This document shows positions 27,309 to 36,180 of a DNA stretch of 64,000 nt, in pieces. Source of the stretch: Acinetobacter guillouiae CIP 63.46 (GTDB taxonomy: Bacteria; Pseudomonadota; Gammaproteobacteria; Pseudomonadales; Moraxellaceae); the NCBI RefSeq assembly GCF_000368145.1, contig NZ_KB849283.1, positions 1,638,324 to 1,702,323 of the forward strand. The letters are read 5' to 3'. The notes under the pieces were generated by a model, which was not told the DNA's origin, searched no databases, and saw only the letters and a program-made list of their open reading frames with translations. The translations under genes and the position numbers were made by a program. Each line of letters opens with the position of its first letter. Position 1 is the stretch's first letter.

Positions 27309-28529
27309 TTAAGTATGTTTTAAAATAATGGAGGTATTGATCCCTCCAAATGCAAAATTATTGGTCATGATGGTTTTTGCATTCATCTCTCGTGGCTCTC
27401 GCACGATATAATCCAAATCACCACATAATGGGTCAATTTCATCCAAATTTAAAGTATGGATAAACTGTTGGCGTTGCAGCATTTCTATACTCAGCCAAGC
27501 TTCGATTGCACCACATGCACCAAGAGTATGTCCAAAATAACTTTTTAATGAGCTGATCGGTTTTTTACCAAATATACGTGCAGTGGCTTGAGTTTCTGCA
27601 ACATCGCCTTGATCTGTCGAAGTCCCATGTGCGTTAATATAATCAATCTCTTGCGCAGAAATTGCGGCATCTTTAAGTGCCATGCGCATACATCTTTCCA
27701 TCATTTCTGAATTTGGACGAGTGACATGCTCACCATCCGTATTGCTGGCATAACCGATGACTTCTGCATAGATCGTTGCACCACGTGCCAGTGCATGTTC
27801 ATATTCTTCTAGCACTAAACAGCCAGCACCTTCACCAATCACCAAACCATCACGATTTTTATCAAATGGACGTGGTGTTTTTTCAGGTGTATCGTTCATC
27901 CCACTGGTGGCTAACAACACATCAAATACTGCTGAACCTGTCGCGCTGAGTTCCTCAGCACCACCCGCAAGCATCAGCTTTTGTTTACCTAATTTAATCG
28001 CTTCAAATGCCTGTCCGATGGCCATTGAACCTGAAGTACAGGCACTTGATGTGGGTAAGGTTAAACCTTTTAAACCAAAATAAACCGTCATATTCACAGC
28101 GCTAGTATGTGACATCATTCGGATATACGTGGTCGCATTTAACTGACTCATGTCGTTGTCTATGAGCATTTTCCCAAACTCTTTGACTGCATCGACACTC
28201 CCCGCAGAGGAGCCAAAAGCAACCCCAGCATCGCCACTTTTCAAAATAGGATGATCGATTAAGCCTGCATCTGCCAATGCTTTTTCAGCACAAATCACCG
28301 ACATCAATGCAACTCGTCCCATACCTCGTGTCACTTTACGATTAAAATGTTTAGGGATCTCAAAGTGCGCTACTGGGCCTGCAATTTTGCAACGTAGATC
28401 GGTATAAATATCCCAATCAGGCATCACACGAATGCCATTTTTTGACGCTTGGAATTGGGCAAAAACTTCATCTGCCGTTTCACCCAGTGAAGTGATTCCC
28501 GACATTCCCGTCACAACAACACGTTTCAT
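27309..28529 (-). CDS. beta-Ketoacyl-ACP synthase, aryl-polyene type
   Basis: A 406-residue FabF-like ketosynthase. The active cysteine is Cys164 (SSACTSGSMA), with both catalytic histidines in NAHGTSTDQGD and SYFGHTLGACGAIEAW. It would perform decarboxylative condensation in the type II polyene synthase. It overlaps the ketoreductase stop by one base. It is one of two complete ketosynthases in the cluster; which does starter and which does main-chain elongation cannot be told from the sequence. Confidence 0.88.
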   Translation of the reverse strand: MKRVVVTGMSGITSLGETADEVFAQFQASKNGIRVMPDWDIYTDLRCKIAGPVAHFEIPKHFNRKVTRGMGRVALMSVICAEKALADAGLIDHPILKSGDAGVAFGSSAGSVDAVKEFGKMLIDNDMSQLNATTYIRMMSHTSAVNMTVYFGLKGLTLPTSSACTSGSMAIGQAFEAIKLGKQKLMLAGGAEELSATGSAVFDVLLATSGMNDTPEKTPRPFDKNRDGLVIGEGAGCLVLEEYEHALARGATIYAEVIGYASNTDGEHVTRPNSEMMERCMRMALKDAAISAQEIDYINAHGTSTDQGDVAETQATARIFGKKPISSLKSYFGHTLGACGAIEAWLSIEMLQRQQFIHTLNLDEIDPLCGDLDYIVREPREMNAKTIMTNNFAFGGINTSIILKHT

Positions 28530-29254
28530 TAAATCAGTCCCCCATTCACCGAAATCACTTGCCGAGTAATATAGCTTGCGTGATCAGAGCAAAGGAAGTT
28601 GACCGTATGCGCCACTTCATCGACCTGTCCCATACGTTGTAATGGAATCATTTTTAAAGCATGTTCTTTTACTTCTTCTGTGACCATTTCCGTTTCAATC
28701 AATCCCGGTGCAACGCAATTCACCGTAATTTTTCTTTTTGCCAGTTCTAAAGCCAAAGCTTTGGTCGCACCAATCAATCCCGCTTTTGCCGCACTATAAT
28801 TGACTTGACCACGATTCCCCATAATGCCAGAAACAGAAGAAAGCGTCACAATACGCCCGCCTTGTTTTAGGCGAATCATCGGCATCACTAAAGGTTTTAA
28901 TACATTATAAAAACCATCCAATGAGGTTGAAATTACTTCATCCCAGTCATTGTCGGTTAAAGCTGGAAATGCGCCATCATGGGTTAAACCTGCATTTAGC
29001 ACCACACCATAAAATGCACCATAAAGCTCGATATCTTGTTCCAGTATCTGTCGGGTGTTTTCACGTTGTGTGACATCAAAAAGTAGCGCATAACTGTTTT
29101 GCCCCAAAGCTTGGATTTCAGCGACCACTTGCTCAGCATCAGCACGTCTAGAACGTGCATGCACAACCACATCAAAACCAGATTTTGCTAAAGCTAAAGC
29201 AATTGCTTTGCCAATCCCTCGACTAGATCCCGTCACTAATATTCTTCTCGACAC
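28529..29254 (-). CDS. 3-Oxoacyl-ACP reductase (FabG-like), aryl-polyene type
   Basis: A 241-residue short-chain dehydrogenase. The NADPH site is VTGSSRGIGKAIALAL. The catalytic Ser and Tyr-Lys are in LSSVSGIMGNRGQVNYSAAK. It reduces the beta-keto group after each condensation. It is packed between the dehydratase (13 bases) and a ketosynthase (one-base overlap). Confidence 0.9.
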   Translation of the reverse strand: MSRRILVTGSSRGIGKAIALALAKSGFDVVVHARSRRADAEQVVAEIQALGQNSYALLFDVTQRENTRQILEQDIELYGAFYGVVLNAGLTHDGAFPALTDNDWDEVISTSLDGFYNVLKPLVMPMIRLKQGGRIVTLSSVSGIMGNRGQVNYSAAKAGLIGATKALALELAKRKITVNCVAPGLIETEMVTEEVKEHALKMIPLQRMGQVDEVAHTVNFLCSDHASYITRQVISVNGGLI

Positions 29255-29267
29255 ACTTAATTCCTAC

Positions 29268-29693
29268 TTATTGCTCAGCTTTCACAGGTGGTTCATAAAC
29301 ACTTAAAACTGCGCTAATTTTATGTTCTTCATAGCTTATTTCACAAGAGAATTGTGCCAAGCCTTCATGTAAATATTGTTGTTCAGCTCGAATGGTCAAT
29401 GTTTTACCAAATTCAAAATAAGCCAAAGGTAAGTTTAATTTACGTGTTCCTAGCAAATAGCCGATTTGTGGCGCTTGCCCCGTTTTTTGTCCTTTTGCAC
29501 CAGCAAAGGCACTAATCGTTTGTGCCATGAGTTCAATACTACTCCAAGTCGGCAAACCATGTTCATCACTAAACATCAATTCAGGTGTAATGGTTAGGTT
29601 GGCAAGTGCAAAATTCTCGCCTAACTCAAGCAGTTGATCAACAAAAACCATCGGTTTTTCATGCGGAATAAATTGAATAGCATCTAAACTCAT
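29268..29693 (-). CDS. Hotdog-fold dehydratase, aryl-polyene type
   Basis: A 141-residue protein of the FabZ-like/ApeP group (IQFIPHEKPMVFVDQLLELG, ELMAQTISAFAGAKG). The His in IPHEKPM and the Glu in SIELMAQ are the likely catalytic pair. It would dehydrate the beta-hydroxyacyl-ACP to give the conjugated double bonds. Its first codon overlaps the end of the upstream ketosynthase gene. Confidence 0.82.
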   Translation of the reverse strand: MSLDAIQFIPHEKPMVFVDQLLELGENFALANLTITPELMFSDEHGLPTWSSIELMAQTISAFAGAKGQKTGQAPQIGYLLGTRKLNLPLAYFEFGKTLTIRAEQQYLHEGLAQFSCEISYEEHKISAVLSVYEPPVKAEQ

Positions 29694-30904
29694 CTGATTT
29701 CAGTTCCAAAAATAAGGCTGACATTACTACCGCCAAAGGCAAATGAATTACTCATCACAAAACGCACAGAATCAGATTGAGCAGTTTGAGTTGAATCATC
29801 CTGTTCAACGTAATGCTGATCATCCAATTCAGGATCAATCACGCCATTTTGATGAAGGGGTAACCAGTTTTGGTCTTTAAGCACTTGCGTACAAATATAG
29901 GCTTCCAACGCACCCGCAGCACCTAGACAGTGTCCAGTTTTATGCTTAGTGCTACTTAATGGAACAGCATAGTCCTGAAAGACCTGTCGGACTGCTTTAA
30001 TTTCCATATCATCATTGTGCGTGGTTGCGGTGCCATGCAAATTAAGGTATTGAATATCTGAAGCTTTTAACTGTGCCTGATCCAGTGCTTTTTGCATTGC
30101 AGTTGCAGCACCTTTGCCTTCTGGATGCGGTGCAGAAATATGCCATGCGTCCATAGACTCCCCCGCAGAAATCAACATGACCGGTGCTCGTTCTTTACTG
30201 AGTAAAAACAAGCTTGCGGCCTCACCAATATTGATCCCATCACGCTGATATCCACATGGGCTACAGATACCTGCACTCAAATTTTCCAAGCTATTAAAAC
30301 CATTTAAGGTCAGTTTAGCGAGGGTATCTACGCCACCCACCAATACAGCATCGGCAAGGTCTGCATTAAGCAAACGTTGCCCACTGGCAAAAGCTTTGGC
30401 ACTTGAAGAACAGGCCGTAGAAATCGTATACGCAAGACCATCCCAGCCCAAATAAATTTGCAAAGCTTTGGCGAGATTACCCATTTCCTGTTTTTGCTGT
30501 TGAATCACGGTCTCAGTTTGGCCTTGAAAGTAGGCTTTTAATAAGGGTTCATTGTCCGAAATACCTGACGTTGAGGTCCCAACAATGATTGCAAGGCGCT
30601 TTTTATCAAACTTAGCCACATAGTCACGTAACTGAGATTCACATTGTGCAAGCGCAGTTAATGCAAAACGTAAATTACGCGAGTCATAGTTTTGCAGCGC
30701 AACTGGAATATCGCTACATAACGGATGTGCATAAGCACCCACCCATACAGGCTGATCAAAAATCAAAGATTTATTCAGGGTTAAACTGTTTTCCAATGAG
30801 GTCAATTGTGCCTTGACCTGTTCAGGATGATCACCTAAAGCAGATAAACTGGCTGAACAATGAATGCCTACAGCGGGATGGTTTAAATCAATATTTTTTG
30901 TCAT
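29690..30904 (-). CDS. beta-Ketoacyl-ACP synthase, second copy
   Basis: A 404-residue ketosynthase with Cys165 in STACSSSAKAF and histidines in LHGTATTHNDD and KTGHCLGAAGALEAY, so it is catalytically complete. I place the start at 30904 (MTKNIDLNH), inside the end of the DUF3261 gene. An ATG eight codons upstream is also open. It differs enough from the 27309 enzyme to have a separate role. The N-terminal half-ketosynthase at 42988 is the likely partner subunit for one of the two. Confidence 0.87.
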   Translation of the reverse strand: MTKNIDLNHPAVGIHCSASLSALGDHPEQVKAQLTSLENSLTLNKSLIFDQPVWVGAYAHPLCSDIPVALQNYDSRNLRFALTALAQCESQLRDYVAKFDKKRLAIIVGTSTSGISDNEPLLKAYFQGQTETVIQQQKQEMGNLAKALQIYLGWDGLAYTISTACSSSAKAFASGQRLLNADLADAVLVGGVDTLAKLTLNGFNSLENLSAGICSPCGYQRDGINIGEAASLFLLSKERAPVMLISAGESMDAWHISAPHPEGKGAATAMQKALDQAQLKASDIQYLNLHGTATTHNDDMEIKAVRQVFQDYAVPLSSTKHKTGHCLGAAGALEAYICTQVLKDQNWLPLHQNGVIDPELDDQHYVEQDDSTQTAQSDSVRFVMSNSFAFGGSNVSLIFGTEIR

Positions 30905-31484
30905 TTTTTTTCTGATCTTCCACTTCATTTTGCTCTAATGAATTGTCTTTCAAAGTATTTTCCACAGGGCTAAAGATCATTTGATAAGGAACTTGCAGGT
31001 TATCCAGCTCAATATGATCAGCACGCGTTTTTATCGTTAAAACATTTTTTTGATCGATCTCAATTTCAGTCTGATCAACGCCCTGTTTCACTTTAACATT
31101 TTCTAAATGATTTTTTGCAAAATCAGGATAAGTTGCAAACAGAATATCTCGAACCACAAAATCAAAGGGTAACAAACGCATCGGTTTTATCCTTTCATGC
31201 ACCTGCACTTTTTGACCATCGAAATCCAGTCTAAACAGTTGCTGTCCAGTTAAGCTTAATGCAAGCATTTGCAAGTTTTTTGCCTGTTGTTCTTGGTAGA
31301 GTAAAAAGCTAAAACTTTGATTTTTCCAGACGACTTCAACTTGATCTTGACGCTGATAATGCGCCAAGGCTGGATCAGCAGACCAAACCACAGGAACCAG
31401 ACCTTGTGGCTGTGGATACATATTTTGACAGGCACCCAGCGCTAACAACAGACTGATGCTCATTGCTTTTAACCAAATTTGCAT
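30888..31484 (-). CDS. DUF3261-type lipoprotein
   Basis: A 198-residue predicted lipoprotein with lipobox LALGAC at about 15-20. The mature part is mostly beta strand with no catalytic motif. It matches the DUF3261 lipoproteins that accompany MMPL exporters and LolA-like proteins in aryl-polyene clusters, suggesting a role in placing the pigment lipid in the outer membrane. The stop lies inside the next ketosynthase gene. Confidence 0.75.
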   Translation of the reverse strand: MQIWLKAMSISLLLALGACQNMYPQPQGLVPVVWSADPALAHYQRQDQVEVVWKNQSFSFLLYQEQQAKNLQMLALSLTGQQLFRLDFDGQKVQVHERIKPMRLLPFDFVVRDILFATYPDFAKNHLENVKVKQGVDQTEIEIDQKNVLTIKTRADHIELDNLQVPYQMIFSPVENTLKDNSLEQNEVEDQKKNDKKY

Positions 31485-32788
31485 TATTCGCTCTCAAGTA
31501 TTTTGCTCTGTTCCAGATCCTGACGACAATACTCAGCCAAGGTATTTAAGCGTTGTCGTGCATTGCGATAGATTGGATTAGTTTCATCCCAAGCATAACC
31601 CGCCAATAATGATGCAATCATACGACGGATTTTTTCATTTTGATTTTTTGAAAATACCACATCTTGAAACTCACCGTCGTACCATGCTTCTACATAAGCG
31701 CGAAATACTTTGATTCCTTTACGCAAAGGTTTTTCATATTCTTGCATCCAGTCTACTTGCCCACCTTGTAAGACTTGATCGACTAAAGGTACCGCCAAAC
31801 TTGAAGACTTGAGTGCAATGGTCACCCCAGATGAAAATACAGGATCTAAAAATTCACCCGCATTGCCCAGCAAAGCAAAATTGCGCTGTGCTAAGGTTTT
31901 AACATTTGCTGAATAGCCCACCAAAGTACGGATTGGCGTATCAAACTTCATATTACGCAGAACATGCGACAAACTCGGTTCATCTGCAAGAATATCTTTA
32001 AATAAAGCCAATAAGGCTTCAGGCTCATCAGAGATATAACCATAATGATCAAAGAAATCCTGTTCAGCAACAATCCCAAATGAACAGCGACCATCCGCAA
32101 ACGGAATTAACCAATACCATCCACGATGATCTTTTTCATGTACCGTAATCAGGATTTTATTTCGGTCGAATTCAGGATCATCCAAGATCCCATCTTCAAT
32201 ATGACTAAACACCGCACGGCGTACTGGGAAATTTGAAGGGCTTTCCAGATCTAGAAGTTTCGGTAAAATACGACCAAAGCCACTGGCATCCAGTAAAAAT
32301 TTAGCCTGAATTTGATATATATTTTCCTGCTCATCTTTAACGGTTAATACAGGATGATCAAGCTCTACATCAACTGCAACAACCTCATGTCCAAAACGAA
32401 TTTCAGCCCCATATTGTTCAGCTTGCTGTGCTAAAAGATGGTCGAAATTGGCACGTCTAATCTGCCATGTCGTTCCAGGACCTTCACTAAATTTTTGAGT
32501 AAAATCGTAGTAGCTGCGTTGATGACCACGTAAAAATGCTGCCCCATTTTTAAATTGAAATGCATATTCTTCAACATGTTCACGAACTGTGTCTAATAAG
32601 CCCGCCTCTTCTAAAAACACCATACATTGTGGCAAAAGTGATTCACCGATCGAAAAGCGAGGAAAATGCTGCTTTTCAATGATCACCACTTGATAACCTT
32701 TGTGTCGAAGCAGTGCTGCTGCGGAACTTCCCGATGGTCCTGCCCCGATGATCACCACATCTGTTTGTTGTAAATCTAAACCCTTCAT
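31484..32788 (-). CDS. Halogenase-like FAD-dependent monooxygenase/oxidoreductase
   Basis: A 434-residue flavoprotein. The FAD site is VVIIGAGPSGSSAAALLRHKG (about 11-31), followed by FPRFSIGESLLP. It carries WYWLIP (224-229), matching the WxWxIP motif of flavin-dependent halogenases, and a lysine in FKNGAAF (Lys80) where such enzymes keep their active lysine. TWQIRRANFDHLL also recalls carrier-bound phenol halogenases. Non-halogenating relatives share these features, so the activity is open. It sits among polyene genes, so an aryl-ring or polyene modification is the likely job. Confidence 0.78.
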   Translation of the reverse strand: MKGLDLQQTDVVIIGAGPSGSSAAALLRHKGYQVVIIEKQHFPRFSIGESLLPQCMVFLEEAGLLDTVREHVEEYAFQFKNGAAFLRGHQRSYYDFTQKFSEGPGTTWQIRRANFDHLLAQQAEQYGAEIRFGHEVVAVDVELDHPVLTVKDEQENIYQIQAKFLLDASGFGRILPKLLDLESPSNFPVRRAVFSHIEDGILDDPEFDRNKILITVHEKDHRGWYWLIPFADGRCSFGIVAEQDFFDHYGYISDEPEALLALFKDILADEPSLSHVLRNMKFDTPIRTLVGYSANVKTLAQRNFALLGNAGEFLDPVFSSGVTIALKSSSLAVPLVDQVLQGGQVDWMQEYEKPLRKGIKVFRAYVEAWYDGEFQDVVFSKNQNEKIRRMIASLLAGYAWDETNPIYRNARQRLNTLAEYCRQDLEQSKILESE

Positions 32789-32797
32789 GTATTCACC

Positions 32798-35128
32798 TTA
32801 ATGTTCAGTTCTTTGACTGATTAATTGATTTTGATTTAATTTTGAGTCTGCCGGCGTAAACAGCGTGGCATAGATAAACGAAAAAATTACCCCAAAAAGG
32901 ACCGTTAACCCAAAACAATGTATTGCATAGGTATGGCTTAACGCCAATAAACCGAATCCCAACAAAGTCGACATCATACAGAGAAATAATGCCATCCCGA
33001 CCACATGCGGATGATCGTGCCCTTGACGGTAGAAAATGGCGTAATCCACACCAATCCCCAAGATGAGAAAAACCCCCATTACACTAAATAGATTAATCTC
33101 AACGCCCATCCATGCCTGTAATGCAAAAGTGCTCATCAACGCCAAAGTCACAGGCACCATCAAAGCGAACACCGATTTAATCCCATAGATCAGCATTAAA
33201 CCGATCGCTAAGGCAATTAATGCATAGACAAAAAGATATTCAGCTTGGATACGATGGTCTTGGAATAAGCTCGATAAATTATGTACAGGGCGAACCAGCT
33301 TATTCTTCTGATCTTGCAAAGCCTCTACGGCTGTTACATCTTTTATGCCTTGAATCAAAATCAATCTTTGCTGCGGATTAACCTGTAAAAATGCCAAAGG
33401 GTGGGCAGCAAACTGATCTAAATTTAGCAATGTTTGTTGAGACAATCTTGCTTGCCAACTCAGGACATCTTTCGGATCAAGTTGCATCGCGCTTGCATAT
33501 TCCACCAGTACTGATTTTGGAATTTTCTGTAGCGCTTCAACATTCTGCTGTTGCTGTTCCAGCGAAGGAATCGTTTGCCCGATTGCTTGAAACCCGTCAA
33601 TTTCGCCCTGTTGTTTTAACTGAGAAAGCGCATGGATTAAGTGTTGTTCTTGCCTTGCAAGATCCTTTGCTGAATTTGCATAAATTGCAAAATAATCACT
33701 GCCCTGCGCTTGCCCAAAACGCGAACGAATATATTGATCTTCCTGCTTTAAATGTTGATCCATGCTTTGTAAATTACGTACATCATCATTACTTTTGATC
33801 AGCAGCAAACTTGATCCTGAAACCACAAAGATCACAAAAATCAACAGATAACGCTTTGTTGCGTGCGCTAAAAAATAATTACGCCATGTGCCAATAAAGC
33901 TTAATCTGCGTATTGCGGGTTCAGCATTTAAGGCAGGTAAACGCGGTAGTAATAATAGACTGGTGATCCCTGCAGCAGTTAAGCCCACCATTGAAAATAC
34001 TGCAATCTGCTTAAAGCCCGGAAAAGGGGTAAAACTTAAAAATAAATAAGCCAGCAATGTGGTTGAAAGCCCGATCAACAAACTGGGTAAAATCGGCTTT
34101 AATACGGCAAATCCATTGAGATGTCGTTGCTGTGATTGCATCGCCATAAAGTAAAAGGAAAAATCGACACATACCCCAATCAGACTTGCACCAAAAACCA
34201 AAGTCATCAGATGTATTTCGGAAAATATCCAGTGGGTTACCGCAAAAGCCACCATTGAACCTGTGGCAACCGCAATAAACTCGGTCAACATCGGGCGAAT
34301 AGAGCGGAAACCAAACCAGACCAAAAGCAAGACACCGATACTCGAACCCACGCCGATTGTAGAAATTTCATTCTTTGCAGATTGGGTACCAAAATGCGAA
34401 AAAACAATTGTTCCAGTCCAGTGCGGTTTCACCCCGATCTTGCTCAATTGCTGATTAACATTAGTCATCCATTGGGCAGTTTGTTCTTGATACTCAATAT
34501 CATAAGGACTTTTTAAAAGTTCTAAATTAAATAGTCGAGAATAGCCTTGCTCATCAGAAATTGTGGCAAAACCATCTTGTATTTCGATATTTGAATGCTG
34601 TTGCAGGCTTGCAAGCCCCATGGCATAACGTGGAAATAATAACAATGGATCTTGTTGAAGCAAGCTTTCAGTGATTGGCATGCCCGGACTCATGATTTGC
34701 ATCAAACTTTGTTCAGTCAGTGCCGCATAATCCTGTTGTTTTAAGATTGCTTGATCTTGCGAACTAATTAAGCCTGCATGATGTGCATATAAAGTCTTGG
34801 CAAAATCTTCAGTATCAACTTGCGCTTTTAATGGCTTAAACAAATTCGACTGTTGGACACCAGCCCTTAATATCTGTGTTGCTTGCTCAATTTGTTCAGA
34901 TGATTTTGCATCAATCACCAAGAACACTTTATTGTTCAATTGCTCACTGACATAGTGTTCGGTTTGCTCAAGCTGTTTATCCTGCTTTACTTTTGGCAGT
35001 AAAGCAAAAATATTGGTCTGGATGTGAATGCCTTTTTGCATCCATGTAAATCCCAGCCCGATCGCAATGATGACTAAAAATATCAACCAAATTGCAGTGA
35101 GTTTATTTTGCCAATTGGAAAAGTGCAT
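32798..35128 (-). CDS. MMPL-family exporter
   Basis: A 776-residue RND-superfamily membrane protein with two six-helix halves. An N-terminal helix is followed by a large periplasmic domain (about 40-250), then the second domain after about 430. The helices include GVGSSIGVLLLVWFGF and GIGVDYAIFYRQG. Such proteins accompany aryl-polyene genes and are thought to move the lipid-linked pigment outward. It overlaps the end of the LolA-like gene. Confidence 0.87.
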   Translation of the reverse strand: MHFSNWQNKLTAIWLIFLVIIAIGLGFTWMQKGIHIQTNIFALLPKVKQDKQLEQTEHYVSEQLNNKVFLVIDAKSSEQIEQATQILRAGVQQSNLFKPLKAQVDTEDFAKTLYAHHAGLISSQDQAILKQQDYAALTEQSLMQIMSPGMPITESLLQQDPLLLFPRYAMGLASLQQHSNIEIQDGFATISDEQGYSRLFNLELLKSPYDIEYQEQTAQWMTNVNQQLSKIGVKPHWTGTIVFSHFGTQSAKNEISTIGVGSSIGVLLLVWFGFRSIRPMLTEFIAVATGSMVAFAVTHWIFSEIHLMTLVFGASLIGVCVDFSFYFMAMQSQQRHLNGFAVLKPILPSLLIGLSTTLLAYLFLSFTPFPGFKQIAVFSMVGLTAAGITSLLLLPRLPALNAEPAIRRLSFIGTWRNYFLAHATKRYLLIFVIFVVSGSSLLLIKSNDDVRNLQSMDQHLKQEDQYIRSRFGQAQGSDYFAIYANSAKDLARQEQHLIHALSQLKQQGEIDGFQAIGQTIPSLEQQQQNVEALQKIPKSVLVEYASAMQLDPKDVLSWQARLSQQTLLNLDQFAAHPLAFLQVNPQQRLILIQGIKDVTAVEALQDQKNKLVRPVHNLSSLFQDHRIQAEYLFVYALIALAIGLMLIYGIKSVFALMVPVTLALMSTFALQAWMGVEINLFSVMGVFLILGIGVDYAIFYRQGHDHPHVVGMALFLCMMSTLLGFGLLALSHTYAIHCFGLTVLFGVIFSFIYATLFTPADSKLNQNQLISQRTEH

Positions 35129-35747
35129 TCTCAGACGCCGATAAAGTTTGAGGTTGAGCCGTCTGCTGACTAAAATTAATAATCGTCATATTATTGGCTT
35201 GTTCAGTAATCACAATACGATTGACATAACGTCCACCTTGCGCATTCACTTTGACAAACATTTTTTTAAACAACGCGCTTTTCGGGGTCAATGTGACATC
35301 CCAAGCTGATGTTGTGTAATTGGCTGCAACCACATTAAAATTTTTGGCTAAGGCAGTTTCATTACCTGCCATTAACTGTAAAAACATAGTCGCCACTGAA
35401 CCATATTGACTATTATCAATCTCAAGTTGACTCATTGTTCGCTGGGTTTTTTGTAGCAACTTCTTTGGGGTAACAATCAAATCTGCTTGAACAGGTTTTT
35501 GAATCTGCCAGATCACCCCTTGGCTTTTGGAAAATAAAACCTGCCCATTTGAGCTAAAAGTTTTATTTAACGAGGTAAGCTTTTTTTGCTGCTCAAAATG
35601 GGCGCGAACTACAGGTGTTTGGGAAAGCTGTTGAAAAATTTGCCCAACTTTAGAACTTTCTGCATAACTTGCCAATGGAAGTGCCGTCACAACCATAAAC
35701 ATCATACTGGTGATGATCAGTTTGATTTTATTTTTAAAATTCAACAT
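35103..35747 (-). CDS. LolA-like periplasmic carrier
   Basis: A 214-residue protein with a signal peptide (MMFMVVTALPLASYA). The mature part resembles LolA (VRAHFEQQKKLTSLNKTFSS, SNGQVLFSKSQGVIWQIQKP). A cluster-specific LolA homolog together with the MMPL protein and the DUF3261 lipoprotein suggests a dedicated pigment-lipid export path. It overlaps the start of the exporter by 26 bases. Confidence 0.83.
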   Translation of the reverse strand: MLNFKNKIKLIITSMMFMVVTALPLASYAESSKVGQIFQQLSQTPVVRAHFEQQKKLTSLNKTFSSNGQVLFSKSQGVIWQIQKPVQADLIVTPKKLLQKTQRTMSQLEIDNSQYGSVATMFLQLMAGNETALAKNFNVVAANYTTSAWDVTLTPKSALFKKMFVKVNAQGGRYVNRIVITEQANNMTIINFSQQTAQPQTLSASENALFQLAK

Positions 35748-35760
35748 TTTTTATGCCCCC

Positions 35761-36180
35761 CTATTGGGTCTTAAATTCAGACCATGCATACAGGCGGTCC
35801 AAAAATATTTGTGGTGACTGAAAGCACATTTCTCGAGTTTCTATCTCAACTGCCACCTGACTGGTAAAACCTTTGGTGAGGCGTTTACCTGATTCTGCAT
35901 CAAAAATCTGGTACTCGATTTTCAAACGGTTTTCCCATTCTTTTAAAGTCGCACGTACTCGGATATGCTGCCCAAAAATAATACCTTGCGCATAACGGAC
36001 ATAACTTTCAATCACTGGCCACGCATAACCTGAATCTTTCATTTGATTATAGTTATAGTCAAATTGATCCAGCAATTTGCAACGTGCAATTTCAAAATAT
36101 TTGAGATAATGCCCATGCCAAACGACATTCATGATATCGACATCATGAAATGGAACATCAATAATGACATCAGCATACAT
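35761..36180 (-). CDS. Hotdog thioesterase (4-hydroxybenzoyl-CoA thioesterase family)
   Basis: A 139-residue hotdog protein with the family signature DVDIMNVVWHGHYLKYFEIAR, including the catalytic Asp. It probably edits or releases acyl groups from the carrier proteins. Its start overlaps the ammonia-lyase stop. Confidence 0.85.
   Translation of the reverse strand: MYADVIIDVPFHDVDIMNVVWHGHYLKYFEIARCKLLDQFDYNYNQMKDSGYAWPVIESYVRYAQGIIFGQHIRVRATLKEWENRLKIEYQIFDAESGKRLTKGFTSQVAVEIETREMCFQSPQIFLDRLYAWSEFKTQ

Noticed and set aside
30888-30928. ATG at 30928 as start of the second ketosynthase
   Set aside because: It would add MKWKIRKK, unlike other ketosynthases, and lies deep in the previous gene; 30904 is the better start.
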